Assembly (NCBI GenBank): GCA_937901455.1
Contig: CALDIA010000054.1
Location: 1 to 64,000 of the forward strand
DNA: 64,000 bases
Reading direction: 5' to 3'
Origin: an uncultured Bacteroidales bacterium
GTDB lineage: Bacteria; Bacteroidota; Bacteroidia; Bacteroidales; WCHB1-69
The position numbers and the translations under genes are program-made. This document shows, piece by piece, positions 62,766-64,000 of this stretch. How positions within the stretch are numbered: the first letter of the stretch is position 1; every line of letters starts with the position of its first letter. A model generated the notes under the pieces. It had not been told where the DNA came from. It saw nothing but the letters and a program-made list of their open reading frames with translations, and made no database searches.

Positions 62766-64000
62766 ATGAAAAAGTTCGACTTTTTTAAGGCTTTACCTTC
62801 AATGGTAAAGAGGTTTTCCGCACTGATGCTCGTCATGCTGATGGCGGTAACCGCTGTGTTCGCACAGTATGCAGGAACCGGAACTTTTGTCAAGATTAAT
62901 TCCGTGGATGAACTGACATCCGGGTATTATGTGGTGACAAACCAGACCGGCGCGTACGCGATGAAGAATGAAAATTCTACAGGTAGTACTACTTACCTGT
63001 TTAGTACGGATGCTGTTTTTACAAATCCTTCTGCTAATATTGTATGGAATGTGACGGTTGCCGATGGCGTAGTCACCCTGTACAATGAAGCTGTTGAGAA
63101 GTATGCGGCCTATTCTGGCTCTGGCAATTCTGCTTTCATGTCGGCCACGTTGTCAGACCAGTCTCGCTGGACAGTTTCCCTGGATGCGGCTGGTAATTTC
63201 ATGGTAGCCAATGTGGGCGTAAATACTCGCTATTTGAGCTATAATGCCTCCTCCCCCCGTTTTGCCTGCTATGGCAATAACAACCAAGAGGAGCTTAATT
63301 TCTATAAACTTCAGGATGCCGAGGCTGTGACGCCTCCAACTTTTTCTGTAGCTGGTGGTTTCCAGTATGAACCTGTTACCTTGACATTGAGCGCCCCCGC
63401 TGGCGCATCGGTGTACTACACATTGGATGGCTCAACACCAACAACAGCCTCCACGCTCTACACCACTTCTATCAACATCACCACGAATACTACAGTGCAA
63501 GCCATTGCCGTAGTGGGTGGCGAGGCAAGCGCGGTGGTTTCTGCCACTTACTCTTTTCCTGTGACGACTACCACCCTGGCCTTCCGTCAGGACGGCGAAG
63601 CAAATGTGGTATATGATATTCCCAACTGTATTTTCGTATATAAGAGCGGCCGCTATGTGTTCGTGAAGGACGCCACTGGTGGTCTTTGCGTGTATGATTA
63701 TAATACTCCTGTCTTAGCTTCCTATCAGGAAGGCGATGTGATTCCTCATATTTATGGCAAACGTTCTGTGTATAATGGCTTGACAGAGTTGGTGCCCACA
63801 CATGGTACTGACGCTGCCACCGACAATGTGGGACCTCAGGCTCCAATTACCCTTACCGCAGACGATGTGCTGAACAACTACAGCACCTACGAAGGTATGT
63901 TGGTACGATTGACAAATGTGACTTTCACAGGCAACCGTCAGTTTGTGCCAGCAACCAGAAACAGTGTTACATTCAGCCAGAATGGTTCCAACAATATGTA
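62766..64000 (+). CDS. Large secreted protein, 5' part (runs off the window)
   Basis: At least 411 codons are open to the window edge, with no stop. Residues about 1-32 are a long signal peptide (LMLVMLMAVTAVFAQ). Residues 35-185 are a beta-rich, Ricin-like or lipocalin-like region I do not recognise (SVDELTSGYYVVTNQTGAYAM). Residues about 190-262 form a CHB_HEX_C_1-type Fn3-like domain (VYYTLDGSTPTTASTLYT). From about 268 a strand-rich domain starts (ANVVYDIPNCIFVYKSGRYV; YEGMLVRLTNVTFTG), resembling OB-fold regions of Bacteroidota secreted proteins. A T9SS tail beyond the edge is expected but not seen. Confidence 0.7.
   Translation, partial: MKKFDFFKALPSMVKRFSALMLVMLMAVTAVFAQYAGTGTFVKINSVDELTSGYYVVTNQTGAYAMKNENSTGSTTYLFSTDAVFTNPSANIVWNVTVADGVVTLYNEAVEKYAAYSGSGNSAFMSATLSDQSRWTVSLDAAGNFMVANVGVNTRYLSYNASSPRFACYGNNNQEELNFYKLQDAEAVTPPTFSVAGGFQYEPVTLTLSAPAGASVYYTLDGSTPTTASTLYTTSINITTNTTVQAIAVVGGEASAVVSATYSFPVTTTTLAFRQDGEANVVYDIPNCIFVYKSGRYVFVKDATGGLCVYDYNTPVLASYQEGDVIPHIYGKRSVYNGLTELVPTHGTDAATDNVGPQAPITLTADDVLNNYSTYEGMLVRLTNVTFTGNRQFVPATRNSVTFSQNGSNNM

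Overview
This window is chromosomal DNA of a Bacteroidota bacterium, most likely of the order Bacteroidales. Four things point there: about thirty copies of the Bacteroidota sigma -7 element (TAnnTTTG, usually TATTTTTGC) just upstream of genes; secreted proteins ending in type IX secretion (T9SS) type A sorting domains; lineage-typical families (DUF4175, GSCFA, long-form NusB, DUF1573 lipoproteins, a TonB receptor with a carboxypeptidase-like N-terminal domain); and the gene order nusB-DUF1573-yajC-ybbR. The family or genus cannot be fixed from the sequence alone.

Layout. 1-8.5 kb: a candidate small RNA, a secreted endonuclease I, MntP, tRNA-Thr, an adenosine/sugar kinase, the TrkA-TrkH potassium pair, purB and upp. 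8.6-13.2 kb: an IS30 transposase remnant, guaB, carboxynorspermidine dehydrogenase, a LytTR regulator with a degenerate receiver, and tRNA-Arg. 13.5-22.2 kb: a seven-gene minus-strand operon (rpiB, LUD/Fe-S protein, DUF4175 giant, a small unknown, an SGNH hydrolase, ybeY, mnmG). 22.2-29.4 kb: an AT-rich regulatory gap with several dyads, then a plus-strand run (unknown secreted protein, small membrane protein, MFS transporter, MltD-like transglycosylase, CoA-disulfide reductase with rhodanese, a second candidate small RNA, fabG). 29.4-39 kb: gap and ackA diverge; then minus-strand genes for a POT transporter, thioredoxin, YbbR-like protein, YajC, DUF1573, NusB, a coiled-coil membrane protein and alkaline phosphatase. 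39-47.8 kb: queA-purM, a C10 protease with two CUB-like repeats, an integrase remnant beside tRNA-Asp, a TonB receptor, a small beta-barrel and YqgE. 47.8-53.8 kb: a MurL-like PP-loop enzyme, a membrane FKBP isomerase, a third candidate RNA, UvrD/PcrA and GSCFA. 53.9-60.4 kb: an outer-membrane barrel, imelysin lipoprotein and di-heme cytochrome operon followed by a CcsBA haem-attachment protein. 60.4-64 kb: a T9SS beta-helix protein, tRNA-Leu and the 5' part of a large secreted protein.

The most coherent accessory system is the barrel-imelysin-dihaem-CcsBA block (53.9-60.4 kb), which looks like a self-contained envelope redox or metal module with its own cytochrome maturation factor. The most promising undescribed items are three orphan promoter-to-hairpin units with no reading frame (74-178, 28366-28500, and 50350-50458 on the minus strand), each a candidate small RNA, and the MurL-like enzyme implying an epimerase route to D-glutamate in peptidoglycan. 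Most other genes are ordinary housekeeping functions. No CRISPR array, rRNA operon or intact mobile element was seen.
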